Origin: Bimastos eiseni
Lineage: Eukaryota; Annelida; Clitellata; Crassiclitellata; Lumbricidae
NCBI GenBank assembly: GCA_959347315.1
Contig: OY365815.1
Location: 16,742,954-16,806,953 of the forward strand
Reading direction: 5' to 3'
Length of the DNA: 64,000 nucleotides
Numbering within the stretch: position 1 is the first letter of the stretch; every line of letters starts with the position of its first letter. Positions 10,673 through 23,600 of this stretch are shown here, piece after piece. Made by a program: the position numbers and the translations under genes. The notes below the pieces were generated by a model, which worked only from the letters and a program-made list of their open reading frames with translations, ran no database searches and was not told where the DNA came from.

Positions 10673-13600
10673 GGCATTGCTATTTTCACTGTTTGAGTAT
10701 GTCCTACTGCTTCCCATACTCTCTCAATGATTGATTCATGTGAAGTGTGAAGGCTGCTGAAAGAAAACCTAATTTGGAATTCACTGCTGAAAATTTCCTG
10801 TTTGAAACTATGCAGTTGAATGCCTGGCACTGTGCTTGTGATAAAATAACAGTATTCACAATTTGTGATCGATGCATGGTATACATCCTCTGTAGAGGCA
10901 AAAATGCTAACAACATGAGGGATAATGGCATAATCTATTACATGCTAAATATATTATCAATCACAGACTTTCATACTGTATTAGTAAAATTATATGTAGG
11001 ATCTCGTATAAAATGAAGCTCAGGATATATACATATTACATAGCCACAGCTTCCCTCATTATATAAATAAGTCATAAAGCATGAACTACCATTCAACACG
11101 GTCATGCTAATTAAGCCAATAGGTGACCCCATTATGGGCAAGTGGTTGTCATAGCCAACATGCAGGTTTGGAGACTGGCTGCTACAGTTACCCTTGAAGG
11201 ACAATTTGTTGAAGAAAGTCATGTCTGTGCAAAAGTTGAGCACTCTTAACAGCTGCAGAACTGCTCTGCCAAAGATTGATATAGCTAAAGGTTGTTGATT
11301 ACACCTAATCATTTGTGTTATTTAAGACTTTAATTCAGTTGGGTTGGAGGTGTGGATCTCACTTATATTTCCATTGGAAGGGGCTCATTGACCAAGACCT
11401 GTCTAATGATGGATTACTTGCTTAAGGAAAGAACTAGATCGTTGATCGATTAAATTAATTGCTGTAGTGAATTTAATTATTTGTTGAATGGCTTTATCAG
11501 TTAATTGATTATGTATCAACTATCAAGCACAATATTAATTATGTTGTAAACCTAGTCCACCTGATCAAAATATCTTTCCATCCCATGACGATACCTCTGA
11601 GGACTGTTGTCTGCAGAGGTGTGTAACATATTAACAACTGTCTTACCTTACTTTTCTTGACCCTCATAATATGTTACAGTATCAAATCGTGGTTTGTAGA
11701 AAAACTTTTGATCTGTAGGCCTACTTCAATGGGGTTGCTTTCTAACATTACTGCATTTGTTGTAAATTGTACCCACATGTTTTGTTTTGTTAGAGCAGTT
11801 TACAATTATCTTGTTGTATATATAGTTTTATGCTAAGTTTGATAAGTTGTCTTTATCCTGCCAGGAAATAACTACTAAGTCACTGACTTCTCATATCAGA
11901 TAGCTGGCATTTTGTAACTACTCCATAAACTCTTTTTAAGGCTGTTTTTGGAAGCCATCTATGGAAACAAGCACAGTATACCATGATTACAACCTGAGTT
12001 TGGTTTTGTGTATGTTGCCCACTTTTGGGATTCACACACTAGTAAGAAATACCTTATAATTATTAGAAGTCACGTTATAGGGATGCGTGTTATGATAAGT
12101 CTCTGAAGTATTTCATTTGGTATGTATTTTTTTATTGGCCTTAAATCCATTTGGAGCATGAGCCAAAAGACTTATTTTGATGTCTTTTTGAGTGTGGTGA
12201 CCTTTGAGTTAAAGGGTACACAAAAGAGAAAGGCACTGTAACATTGTTCATTTACAGTTCACATAATGTTTTTTCTTCCATCATTTATGAATATCATGTT
12301 ACTTTTCTGTCTTTTACGATTACATTCTTACACTGCATTACGTTGTACTCTGTGCTTGGTGCAGAATGTTTTTGCTATCTCATTTATATAATTGCTTATT
12401 AAGTTTTATTTTATTTATTTATGAAATTTGATATCGCCCTTCTTTCACCATTTTTTTTGCTCAGAAGTGCACAGACATGCCTCGATGGCGCAATTGCAGT
12501 TGTACTGCAGAGCAGTTGTGCACGAAGGACTTGCTCAAGGTCCCTACACAGTGACTCCCTGGACGAGAGTCAAACGCGCTCGCTCAGCGCACACAGAACG
12601 TTACGGGCTAACCGATCTGCCACTGTACACTGTATTTTTTTAGCTTAATTATATGTAGTGCAATTAATTTAAGCTAAACTCCTTTTAGTTTTGTAGCTAT
12701 TTCTATACATTGAGTTTAAATTCGTTTTAGTTGTTTTGTTAACAGTTAATTAATAATGTGTTAATCTTGCAATTGTGCATCTGGGTTGAATCTGTGAGGC
12801 CCTGAGTTTTCCCGTGAGATCTAAAGAGGTGTGATTTAATTAATAATTATATGTATTACGTTGTTTTATACTTGGTGCAAGGCTTTTGCTATTACTTCAA
12901 TAATTCAAATCTAAATTGTTTAATTCTCATCTGTGCTCTATCTGTATTTATGTCTTCCCTTTTCTTTGCAGACTGGTGCTAAGCAGCAAGTATTATATCA
13001 CCAACAAATCTGCATAATTATTTCTCTGGAATTACAAATTTCATTAATTGCTGTGCTGTTTGATTGCTTGTTCATGACTTTTACGCACAACTTCCTAACG
13101 GGATTTGCCATAACTTACTGACAGATTTGAAAAAGGAAGACTTGATGTGTCACATGTTTTGACTGTTAGCTGCTAATTGACAGTTTCTAAACTAATGCTA
13201 TATCATTGTTTTGTCTTACTTATTGAATTATGTGTTCTGCATGTCTGTTTCATCAATGACATTTCTCTATTTACACACTAGAGTGTGTTTATCAGGATTG
13301 TGTATTTTGTTAGAAATGAAGGTAATTAGTGTAAATCGATGTAAATCACTGCTTGTTTTCTAGTCTTTCTTTCTTTATTAAAAACTGTTAGTTCATAATT
13401 TGTCGTTCAGTGTTGTAATTTTGTTTTCGGTCATAGATGAAAAAAGCAGAGTTGCAAGAAACATTGTGTACTGATATTTAAAAAAACTACATGCTAGATT
13501 AACTTTTCATTAGACTTGGGTTACATTTTTTAAAGTTAGTTCTGTGCTTCCTAGTTTACAGAATACTGTAGTATGTTGGTGTGTGGAGCACTGTAAAACT

Positions 13601-14111
13601 GCTCGTATCATGCATCGATATTCAATTATTTCAGAAACATGGTGCCTAATTTAATTTTTAAAGTCTTGTATGAAATTCCACAACTTTTGTGAGTTTTGTA
13701 GTTTGCATGCATATCGTTCAAATTTTTTTTAGCTTATTATCCTAAAAAAGGATTTCTGTTTTTTCTGCTATAGCGTAATCATACAGCTCATATCATGCCC
13801 TGGTTCAGTTTTGGACTGCAACCTTGGAATCATTATAATCAAGAGATTTGTCACTCAAATACCTCTATATTCTATCCCTGATTGTTCGGTAGGCATTAAC
13901 TGACTCAGCTGGCCTCTAGTGGAAGGGTGCTGTGGGTCATTGAATGCCTAGCCAGTTGAACCTCACGTATGAGAACTGTGCAGTTTTTCTTTAAAACTTT
14001 ATACAGTGTAACAGCATTTCAGTGTTTGGATCTGTATTTTACTGAACACATATATAGTTGGATGTGTGTGTGATAAGAGGAGAATAACTAATGGAGCCTG
14101 TCATTAAAGGG

Positions 14112-14161
14112 TTAACACTTCCCAGTCACCTTTAGTACATGCTCGTAGTTAAAAGTGTTAA
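14112..14161. mobile_element. Tiny TTAA-bounded inverted repeat (piggyBac-type MITE candidate)
   Basis: The 50-bp stretch starts TTAACACTT and ends AAGTGTTAA, so both ends carry TTAA inside a 9-bp perfect inverted repeat. TTAA is the classic piggyBac target. The element is very short, so chance or decay is possible. Confidence 0.35.
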
Positions 14162-16437
14162 CGTTTGTACATATTGACCAATCTTTGACGTTACGTATTG
14201 CAATTAGATTTTGGGCCAATTTCTTCTGACTTGCAAGCTTTGAGCTATCCTTTGACTGGTTGCAATGTCTTTGTGAAGAATTTTGCACTTTTAAAAGTCG
14301 AATTTGTTTTGTTTGTGAGCTTTTGTTGCAGCGACTGTTTGCATTAGATATTGTTTTTCGTAGCTAAACTATTGGCTATTCAGTGTTGAACTGAATAAAC
14401 TAATTTTATGTGGAACATGACATCAAACGTTTTGGTAGATGATTCTATCAAGATAACTAAACTATTCAGAGGTTAATCTGGCCAATAAGGAAAGTCTTAA
14501 GTAGTTTCTAAAAAGAATTAGACAGGTACCACGGGGCAGAACACAGGTCATCCATGTTCTAAAAAGAGGGATCCACGATTGAGAGAGCCTTAAACTGTCT
14601 GGTTGTAGTGCGGGCATGTGGAACCACAAAGTCGTCTCTGGGGGCCGTGTGGAGAAACCGGCGACTAGAGCAGGCCAACAAATTTGAGGAGGTGAAAAGC
14701 TCGAAAAGATAAACAGGTGCACCGCTCATGACTCTGCCAGACGATCATATAACGAATGCATGCACTGCTGGACTGGGAGCCAGTGGAGTATATACAACAT
14801 GTAAAGTTTTACAGTGATGGGGTCAAACGTAGGGATACCACCAATCATATGTAATATACCAATCATAAAAAATTAAACTAACTAGCAGAGCATTGATTTA
14901 CTTAGCCTCAACCCACCCCAGTAATCTGGCTTGGTATGTGTAGGCAGCTCTTGAACATTCACTTGCTTGCTTGCATCAATGCTTCCCAGGTGTTTTCCCA
15001 GTTTTGTTTGTTATCTTGGCATGACCTTAGACCTGGAAATTGATCCGTTTACAGCATGTGAAGAGGGTAAAAATTATTTAAAACATACTTCGATCACTTG
15101 CATCATATTCACACATGTCGTTCACTCATGACTCTAGTTGCTACAATTTTGATGCATACTTTCATATACTTCAGGTTCATAATGGTAATGCCATACATGC
15201 AGGCTTTACTTATTTCTTCTTGCAACAAACCATAGCAATCTTGTTTACAGTGGCAGACTTAGGTTTGAACATGATAATTTATATAAAAATTACGTGGAAG
15301 AAACAGCTCTCACCGTCTTCCAACCGGGGTCGCCGCTCTTGTTATTACTATATTACGCCTTCCCGGACATCCATGGTTTAGCATAGCCTAGTTTTGCTGT
15401 GGTCGGCCCATCCTAATGGAATAAATTACCTAACAATCTGAAAAGGGCCATTTTAAGGTCGCCATGGGCATTCACAGGCTCAGCTGCCAGCTGTAATGCT
15501 ATAAACGAGTTAATGGGGTTAATGATATTTTTAAAGACGCTATTTGTGATTTTACTAATGCAAAGAGTCGTTAAATTTCAATAATGTAGGCTGTTGCTGG
15601 CATACAGCTTAACCAAAATGTTTAGATTCTTATTCAGGCTTAACTTCGTGTTAATATCTCAAACTATTTCATTAGAATCAGTACAAATAATAAAAAACAA
15701 TAATTAAAAAATATTGAAATTTTAGATTTCCTGTTTTAATTTAATTCAATGGCTAAGCATATTTTTCACTGTCTTATTTTCAGACTTGTGCAGTACCTGA
15801 AAAGTTTGTATTACTATTAGCCTACTTCTCCTTGGTACAGTGCCTGCAGTTCTTAATCACCTATTGGATGAAATTCATGAAATGGCACTGAATATGAGAC
15901 ATGAATATCAGCCGAGCGTTTCCTTCGCTTCTCCCATTTTTCTTTTTCAAGACACGTCTCTCTCGTTCAGTCATCAATACTGTTTATTATTAAACATACA
16001 TTTATGAGAACAGATTGGCTAATGACAATCCCCAAAGTTCGCTTCTTGCCATCGTTTAAGTACAAAGTCCACTTCCAGAAAAGTGGAAGATTTTACATTA
16101 GGAGTCATGTTAAGAATTTTAATCACAATTATCAGTCGATAGAATTCTTAGCATCAGACTGGAGCAGAAATTTCATGCCCATAAAATCAAAGCGCTATAA
16201 CAAATTATTAAAGGATTTCTGCAAGTGCTGCAGATTTTGAAAACACTGGAGTAAATATCGTAATCAAGCGTTCTAAATGTGTCGATGAGACGAACAAATA
16301 ATTTAATCGTTAAAGTGAACTATAGTTATGTAAAATTAGTTGTCTGAACAATACGTCACCGTCGTGTTATGTCGTTTGTATAATGACTGATGTAATAGAA
16401 ATTGGTCGAAAGTAAACAAACGTCAATTTCGGTATCA

Positions 16438-19400
16438 ATGTTTGGGTCTCAAATACTAAGGCGACGGTCTGTTTTGGCGATAGTGTTTTTATGTTCGTTA
16501 GTTTATTTCATTACCAGCATTTCTAGACAGGTAAATAATGTTTGTAGGATGTATGTACTTTCTAGACTATTCGCTTTATTCCGACTGGGGCTTGTCGGGC
16601 TTGTTGTTGTATATAATAAGAGATCCGTTCGTGAGAAAGTTAGAGTAAAGTCGTTAGCAGTTCTACACGTTTCCGTTTCAGCTGTAAAACGTCTGTGGTA
16701 CCACTTTCCATTTTCTGAAATCCCAGAATCTTTACTCAAAAATCCCATTATTGACCAAGAGCATGCTTTAAAATTCCAGTGAAGAGCGGACTGGTTACCC
16801 ACCCTGATAGGCCAAGGCTGAGAAAACGAAGATGCTAACACTTCATGCCCTTAATTAGCTTCCTCAGAACTAGTTTAAGGGACTGCTCTTCTTCAATCCT
16901 TTACAGTTGAACTTGGGTCTAGGCGTCTTATAAAATATCAAAATACATGCATACTTTCTTTGCGTGTCCAGTTATCCGTGTCATGTCATATCACATCGTC
17001 GCTTCACGACGGTTGACTACATGAATGGGAGAGTGATGTCCAATGCTTTCTGTCTCTTGCGATGTTCATTAAGCTTGTCCCTCTTAAACCAGCCATGACA
17101 TTGTCAAACCATTGTCCAGTTATCCAGATGTCCTTAAGTACCAAAGGTTGCATATGTGCCCTATCGTCATACATTGTGTCATTTATACGTTCACAGACTT
17201 GCACTACATTGCAAAATATGTTAGTAAACAAAAAAAACTAGTGACGATAAGAATACAACAATGGTCATAAAAACCATCATTCAATATGCCCATAAGAAAA
17301 GAAAATTTCTCATCCTTGAATGATCTCTAATAAAATTCATTACAACGATATTCGTTGACAAGCAGTTGCACCCAATGGCACATTTTTCTCTCACTGTGGG
17401 CCACATGAACTGGGCAGTTTCGTTGTATGGAAATATAAAAATGATAGATATGGTTGTGAGCAAATGTGTTTTTTGTTTTTAGTATAACAACGCGTTGACC
17501 GATAGTGAAGAAGTCAGGCGACCGATTTCCATAGATTCAATTAACTGGGACTCACAGTTAGAATCAAATACAGCCAATCAGACAGCAAATAAAAACTGTA
17601 GAAATTCTGTTCAGGGCAAGGAAGTCATTGTTGATGATCGAGGCAAGTGAACTACTTATTCATTTGTTTTGTTTAAATATTTATTTTCTGAGTTTCTTTG
17701 ATTACAAAATAAGTACAGAGTTATTTATATATTGATTAGCATTGGTTTTTGATTTATTAGGAATTTTGGGTTGCTATTGGTTACATAAGAACTAGACAAA
17801 GATTTCTCGTATTCTTTTGTGTTGTATTATGCTTATTGACTTGCTTACTCACTCACTCACTCACTCGCTTTTACACACTTATGCACTTGTACTCATTCAT
17901 TTTTTTAGTTAAGTCTGACAAATCTTTCTTCAGTGTTTCCTCAAAATCGATTAAACTACTTGTCTGCTCATAAGTTTTAAAGGTGCAAAATAACTTTGAC
18001 AGTTTACAATACAACTGTTTTTTTGGTAGGATTTGTTTGCAGACGTTTATCCCTGTCGCCAATCGGTTGCTGTATGAGAGGTGCTGATGGTACACGACGC
18101 TTCGTCTGTGACACTTGTCAGACCAACGGTTGCTGTTCCATCTACGAATTCTGCGTATCTTGCTGTCTTCGGCCGGAAAAGGTATGCGACTCTCATCATA
18201 TATGTGCTGGGTTTTGTGCTCAGATTCGAATCATAAATGTGTATTTAATGTTTCGTGGTTGAACGATGAACCATCCTTACCGTAGATAAAATGCTGACGA
18301 GGCATCAATTGGTTGAATTGGAACCATAGCAAAAACTGTGCTCCATTGGAGAAGTTACTGGTAGTAGTTAGAAGGCACTAACCACTTATGCCAAATCCGC
18401 TGTTCCCTGTTGCGCCTCCATTGCACTGGTCCGTGCTCTCTATCTGTTCCACAGTTGACTTTGGCAACATGAGTTTTGTGGGTCCTGCTGTACACACCAG
18501 TTATAGTCAGTCAGTCTTAAATGCTGCATCTCATTTGATTGGTATCTGTCCCTTGCTTTGCCTTACTACCTTGCTGAAATAGGAACAGCTCCAATGGCTT
18601 CCATTTGGAGCGTGTATCCGATGCTGGACCTTGGTTCATGCTCAGAACTGTCTTACCCGTTGTGTCCTGATCTGCTTGTAGGAACTGTATCCTAATTTCC
18701 ACTGTCCCTAGCCGCTGTTCTCTGCCATCGGTGGCACTTGGTTGTTCCCAAGACCCAAATTGCCAATGCATAATGCTGCCGTTTCACGGTTGTAGACCCT
18801 TGGTCTCTGGCAGAAGCTTCTGTCTCCTCTTACCTACAGATGTTTGAGGATCGCACCGTATGCCATTAGTATAGTGGGGTGTTGCGTTGGGATTGTCTCA
18901 GATGACTTTGCCTTGAAGTGGCTCTTTATTAATTTACAATAACAATTACAACTGAGTATAACAGTCCTGATAAGCCTAGCGACTTCAATGGCATCATTTG
19001 CTTAATCACTTTTTGCAATCACTTCAAAGGTTAAGTAAGCACCATGTTACCTTGTTTTATTTCACCAGTGTGTGCATCACTTTGATGTGTTAATTTGAGG
19101 AAACAATTGATGTTCTCTGTCGAATTAAGCGGAGGTCTTTACGCAGTTTCACATACAAGTTCTGAATTACTGAATTCATTACTGAATTCTAATTTGTTTA
19201 TGCTTAAGTTTGCACTTTATTTCTTTTATTACAGCGGTCTATTGTAAAGAGATCTTTTAGCCGAGTTTCGAAGACGTTTCATTATCTTTTCTCCTCTGTG
19301 ACTGATGTATTTGACGTCTGTCTGTCCAAATGCCGTACATCATCACAGGTATTTGCATTAGATTTGTTATGATGCAAATTCTATGCAGCATGAAACTAGT

Positions 19401-19979
19401 TTGTGGTGATCCCACTTCTTTAATTTCTAACATAGCACTATACCACAGATGTATTTCCTGTCGGAGGGCGCGGTGGCGTAGTGGGATGTTCGGTGCTTTG
19501 TGTTTGGAGAATAACAGGTTCAAACCCACTGCATAGAGACTTTGGACAAGTTGCTCACACACAATTGTCTGTGAGGAAGGCAAGAAACCACCTCACTCAC
19601 CTCATGCCCGGCCCGAGTGGCATAAAGCCTAATGGACATGACCTTCGGGCAGAGAACTCATCATCATACCCTGTCAGCCGAAACATTTATATGGAGTATG
19701 ACTTATAGTGCGTGGTCCATTGTCTCGATCATGGGGATCATACCAAAGAGATGCAGATCACATGGAAAAGCTATTGGCTGTTTTGTTCCCACCTATCGCC
19801 TTTATCTTGCCAAGTGACCTCACTATCTTGCTTGTGCACTGATTTCTGAACTTGAAATAAATCGGTAAATAATGCATTTGTTTCTCCTTCAGAGTGTTCA
19901 ACACGAGAACTCATATCGTAATCCATCAGCAAAGTTCTGCTATGGCGACGATTTGCCTGACATGCAGCTATCGTCTTGA
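16438..19979 (+). CDS. SPRING1: SPRING (C12orf49) orthologue, SREBP pathway regulator in Golgi
   Basis: Exons: 16438-16530, 17483-17642, 18030-18181, 19235-19348, 19893-19979; 201 residues (the human protein is about 205). In vertebrates SPRING is a Golgi/ER type II membrane protein needed for SCAP-SREBP signalling and S1P activity. Seen here: a short basic N-terminus (RRR), one membrane helix at about residues 12-27, a variable linker, then the family's Cys-rich luminal domain with [35 protein letters not shown] and the tail [11 protein letters not shown]...KFCYG. All cysteine-cluster motifs of the family are present. Exon phases are 0, 1, 0, 0. Intron 2 begins with GC (CGAG|GCAAGT) rather than GT, and only this junction keeps the frame and the conserved residues. 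Intron 4 holds a tRNA-derived SINE. The start is the ATG before FGSQILRRR, which matches the family's length. Confidence 0.95.
19464..19830 (+). mobile_element. tRNA-derived SINE in SPRING intron 4
   Basis: A polymerase III box A (TGGCGTAGTGGG, 19474-19485) and box B (GGTTCAAACCC, 19517-19527) are spaced as in a tRNA-headed SINE. The body continues with no coding capacity to about 19830. The right end is uncertain. Confidence 0.6.
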
Positions 19980-20658
19980 AAACGACTTCTTTATAGCCCA
20001 ATTAACTTAAGAATGTTACACAATCCTGTAAACTGATTCAGTTTGTTTGCATAAGAATCGGTAGGCTTAGAACTTTGCCGTTAGGGTTTCTGAGTAAGTT
20101 CAATTAGTGTTTTACAACAATTTTCCATTGCATTCCAATATGCTGTTACAGACATTTTGAAATTGAAATTGAGAACATGTTGACAAAATTTTTTTAGATT
20201 TGAGGCATATCTGCATGGATAATTATTGAAAGGGTAAAGAATTTTGTGAGAAATGGGAATATTGTTGTTTTATGGCTATTGAAATTGAGAACATGTTGAC
20301 AATATTTGTTAGTATGCTGCAGAGATTTTTATTTGTATGGATTGTATTAACAAAGACTGAAAGTGATAGACAGTGAAGACAGTTTAAGAAAGTGAAATAT
20401 TGATATTTTTATGAAATTGATTTGAAGCTGTAGCCTGGTAACTGTTGTGTCTGCAAACATTTATGATCTACGGATGAAAAATTCCACATTTTGTGTCCTT
20501 TGTCAATAGTTGCTGTTAATGTTTGACAGAAAACATTTACAAGTTTTATGCAAGTGATTATACAAACTTTATTTCATAAGTAAAGTTGCATTTTTTAAGT
20601 TTAAGTGACTTGTAGTAGTTAGTAAGTTCGATTAGACATTTGTGAAGAAAGACCTGTG

Positions 20659-23600
20659 ATGTTGGGAATGGCCAATCCAAAATTGACTCCAAAGGCAAAA
20701 GAGTTGGACGTGCTTCATCCATTTGGAGTGCCATGGTTGGATTCCTGCTACCAGGAAACTCTTCTGCCCAATGGACCATGGCAGGACAAGGTACCTAGTC
20801 ACCTTAATCCAATTTCATCAGAACTCTTACATAGTGCCATTACAATGCACAAGATAATTATCAGTTAATGGCTGTTTTTATAAACAATTCTTTGTGTATA
20901 GTCTTCAAATTGTGTGCATATAGTGATGCAGAAGTATTCAATATTGCAAGGCACACAATCTGGGCAACTTAATGCTTCCGAGAAACACTCGAATTAATAA
21001 GATTTTAAAATGTGATATGCAATTGTCCATTGTTCGTATTCATATGTGTTTATACTTACTTAGATATGTGTGTGCATGCGTACACACCTCAATATTACAG
21101 GTTTACCAGTTGCTGTGTGAGAATTTGGCACAGTCAATAAAGCGACAGCTGGACGTTCCTGAAAGGCGTGAAATTATCTTCGAAATGGTTGGCCAGGAGT
21201 TCACAGCCAAGTACTTCCCTGACAACATATACAGTCCGCATGTTCTGGTTAGTAGAGATGCAATGCTATGCAACTTTCCAATTAAGGCTGTCAAGAAATG
21301 TTGAAATTCCGGCCCGGGTACCCGTCGACCCGCAGAGCAGTTACCCGGGTACCCGACCACGGGGACGTTTTGTTAGGAAATGTAGGGAATTGCACATTTT
21401 TACGGAATGTCGGGCACCAGATAACTGATTTCATTGCCCGGATAGTCAGCTAATATGATCAACCAAACGTTTCTGGTATATGTTCAGGTAAAATCGCGCA
21501 TTTTTATGGATGTCGGGTACCCTAGAACCGATTTCATTGCCCAGGCAGTCAGCCTCAGGCGGGTACCCGGGTATCCATTGACAGCTTTAGTTCCAAGTAT
21601 CTCAGCACAAGCTTAGGACCTCCGTATTAATATTTACTGGTTATCAGGTCTAGTCAAGGGATTCAGTTTCTGCTAATTGCAATTCTGCTCTGTTGTCATT
21701 GCTTACCAACCATAGCATACATTACATTACACAGCATACAATACACCATGCGGGTTTGGCTGATCTGTTCAATTTCAAATATACATTTCCAGTGGATTTT
21801 TATCTTTTTACAATGTCACTTTTCATGTTGCAGTTGAACCAATAACCAATTAAGTTTACTTTTCTTAGGTACCAATAGCGCACTCTAGAAATAATGCATA
21901 TGTCCATACATTCTTAATACCGAAATTTGATACCGCCCTTCTTTCAACATCTTTTGCTCAGGTTGATACATACAAATTAACCCTAGGCCTTGCTAAAGTC
22001 TTCTATGCATAGAATTGTGCATTATGACAATAGTGTTACAAAGTAACTGGAGTAGATTAGATATCTATTTGTGGTGGTTGTATATAAACATAAAAATTAA
22101 AATAAATATACTAAATGTGAGCTAAATAAATGTGTATTGGAAAAAATAATCATTGGAAAGTGGTGCACATAGATGAAACTTGAAAATTGAAATTTTTTTG
22201 CCTGCATTTGGGAATTCTTTCCTCCAGGAGACGATGACTGCAGAAGCACGGATAAAACTGGAAGCAGATGCACAGAAGTGGTTGTATGGTGCTATTCAGA
22301 AAGCAGCCGCTGCAACTGGATGCCTCTGCCGGTCACAGGCGGAAATAAGCGGGTGAGCGTCTGGAAAAATTTATTTCTTCCTATCAGAACATTGAAGTAG
22401 TTTATTATCATTTGAACATGAATATATTTAAATTATTTATATCTATGTATTTATTTTAGTTATTATTTGTAGACGTTTGGTAAATCAGTGTAAGAGACAG
22501 TGTTTGAACAGCATGTCTGGAGAAGCTGTTGAGCAGGCTCTAACCCACAATTGTTGGATTACATATCCGGCACTCTACAGAATGAACTGCTAGACGACTT
22601 TATATGGGCCTGGATGTAAACAGAGACCAAAACTCACCTTATTTTGCATGTATAGACTAAAACTCAGTTGTTTTTATCAACGTACATGTTTAGATATTTA
22701 TTCAACACCCTTTTGTGAGGATTTGAATAGTAGTTGATGTTGCCTATTCTTGCTTACTCTAATTGATGTTATGTGGCTGGATAGAGAGCCATACAGTGAA
22801 GAAATGTTGGACTTTGTTAACCATACGAGGCAGATGATACAAGAAGGTCTTGATCGACAACTCTTCCTCAAAGAAAATGATGTCATCGTGAGTCTTTATT
22901 CTAATAAAGATTGTTGATGGCAGTGGAGGCCAGGGCAGTGGCATGATTTCAAATTGTAGTCTGATGTCATGTAATTAAACAGAACACTGTGCCTTAACCC
23001 TTTAATGACCAGTGTGTACTAAAATGTATGGGTAAACATATGTAGCTGGTCGTTAAAGGGTTAAGAGCCTCTCAGAGACGCTGTGCGTGCAGCTATCAGT
23101 CAGATGGAGAAAGGCCTCTTTAATGTTTTATAAAATGCACTATAGTCTGGAATAAGTTAATTGGTCGAATTTCAATAGGTGACTTATTCAATAACGGTTG
23201 TTCAATGACTGAGAAGCCCTGATGTGCACGTATCGAGGTGTGAGAGTGTGGACCAGCGACATCATTCCGCTTCGCAGAACGAAGCTTATGGCAACCTTCG
23301 TGTGTTGAAATCAGTCCATCAGGTGGTTGTGGAGGCAGCAGTAGTGGTAGTATCAAATATGGTAGTACAATGTTTATGTGACTGCTGAAAATAATTCCTT
23401 CAGCTGCTCTTTTTGTTCTGCTCAGGCAAAACTCACCTTTGATTACTGTTTCCGCCACTTGATGAACTCTCAAGTAGTTTTTGTAAACATTTTATCTTTG
23501 TAGAAAAGATGGGAAGAGTTGGACTGGAAGCGCAGAAGAGCTAAGATAGCCAAGCATGAGTCTCGTGAGCATGACCACTTACGTCAGGAGCATAACAGAC

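Larger units (their letters stand above)
9312..16437. other. Gene-poor 7-kb intergenic region
   Basis: This is AT-rich DNA with many short ORFs, none with family resemblance or plausible splice context. Recognisable pieces are a tRNA-like sequence at about 10601-10672, a small TTAA-bounded inverted repeat at 14112-14161, and a retroelement-like GC-richer patch at about 14460-14800. A GC-rich patch at 12465-12635 follows a motif (GAAATTTGATATCGCCCTTC) that recurs at about 21925. Confidence 0.45.

Noticed and set aside
12421..12648. Two overlapping 71-75-codon + frames in a GC-richer patch
   Set aside because: No family similarity. The first part is a dispersed motif also present near 21925, so a repeat fragment is more likely.
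17851..17872. CACT microsatellite (short tandem run)
   Set aside because: Ordinary simple repeat, too short to be notable.
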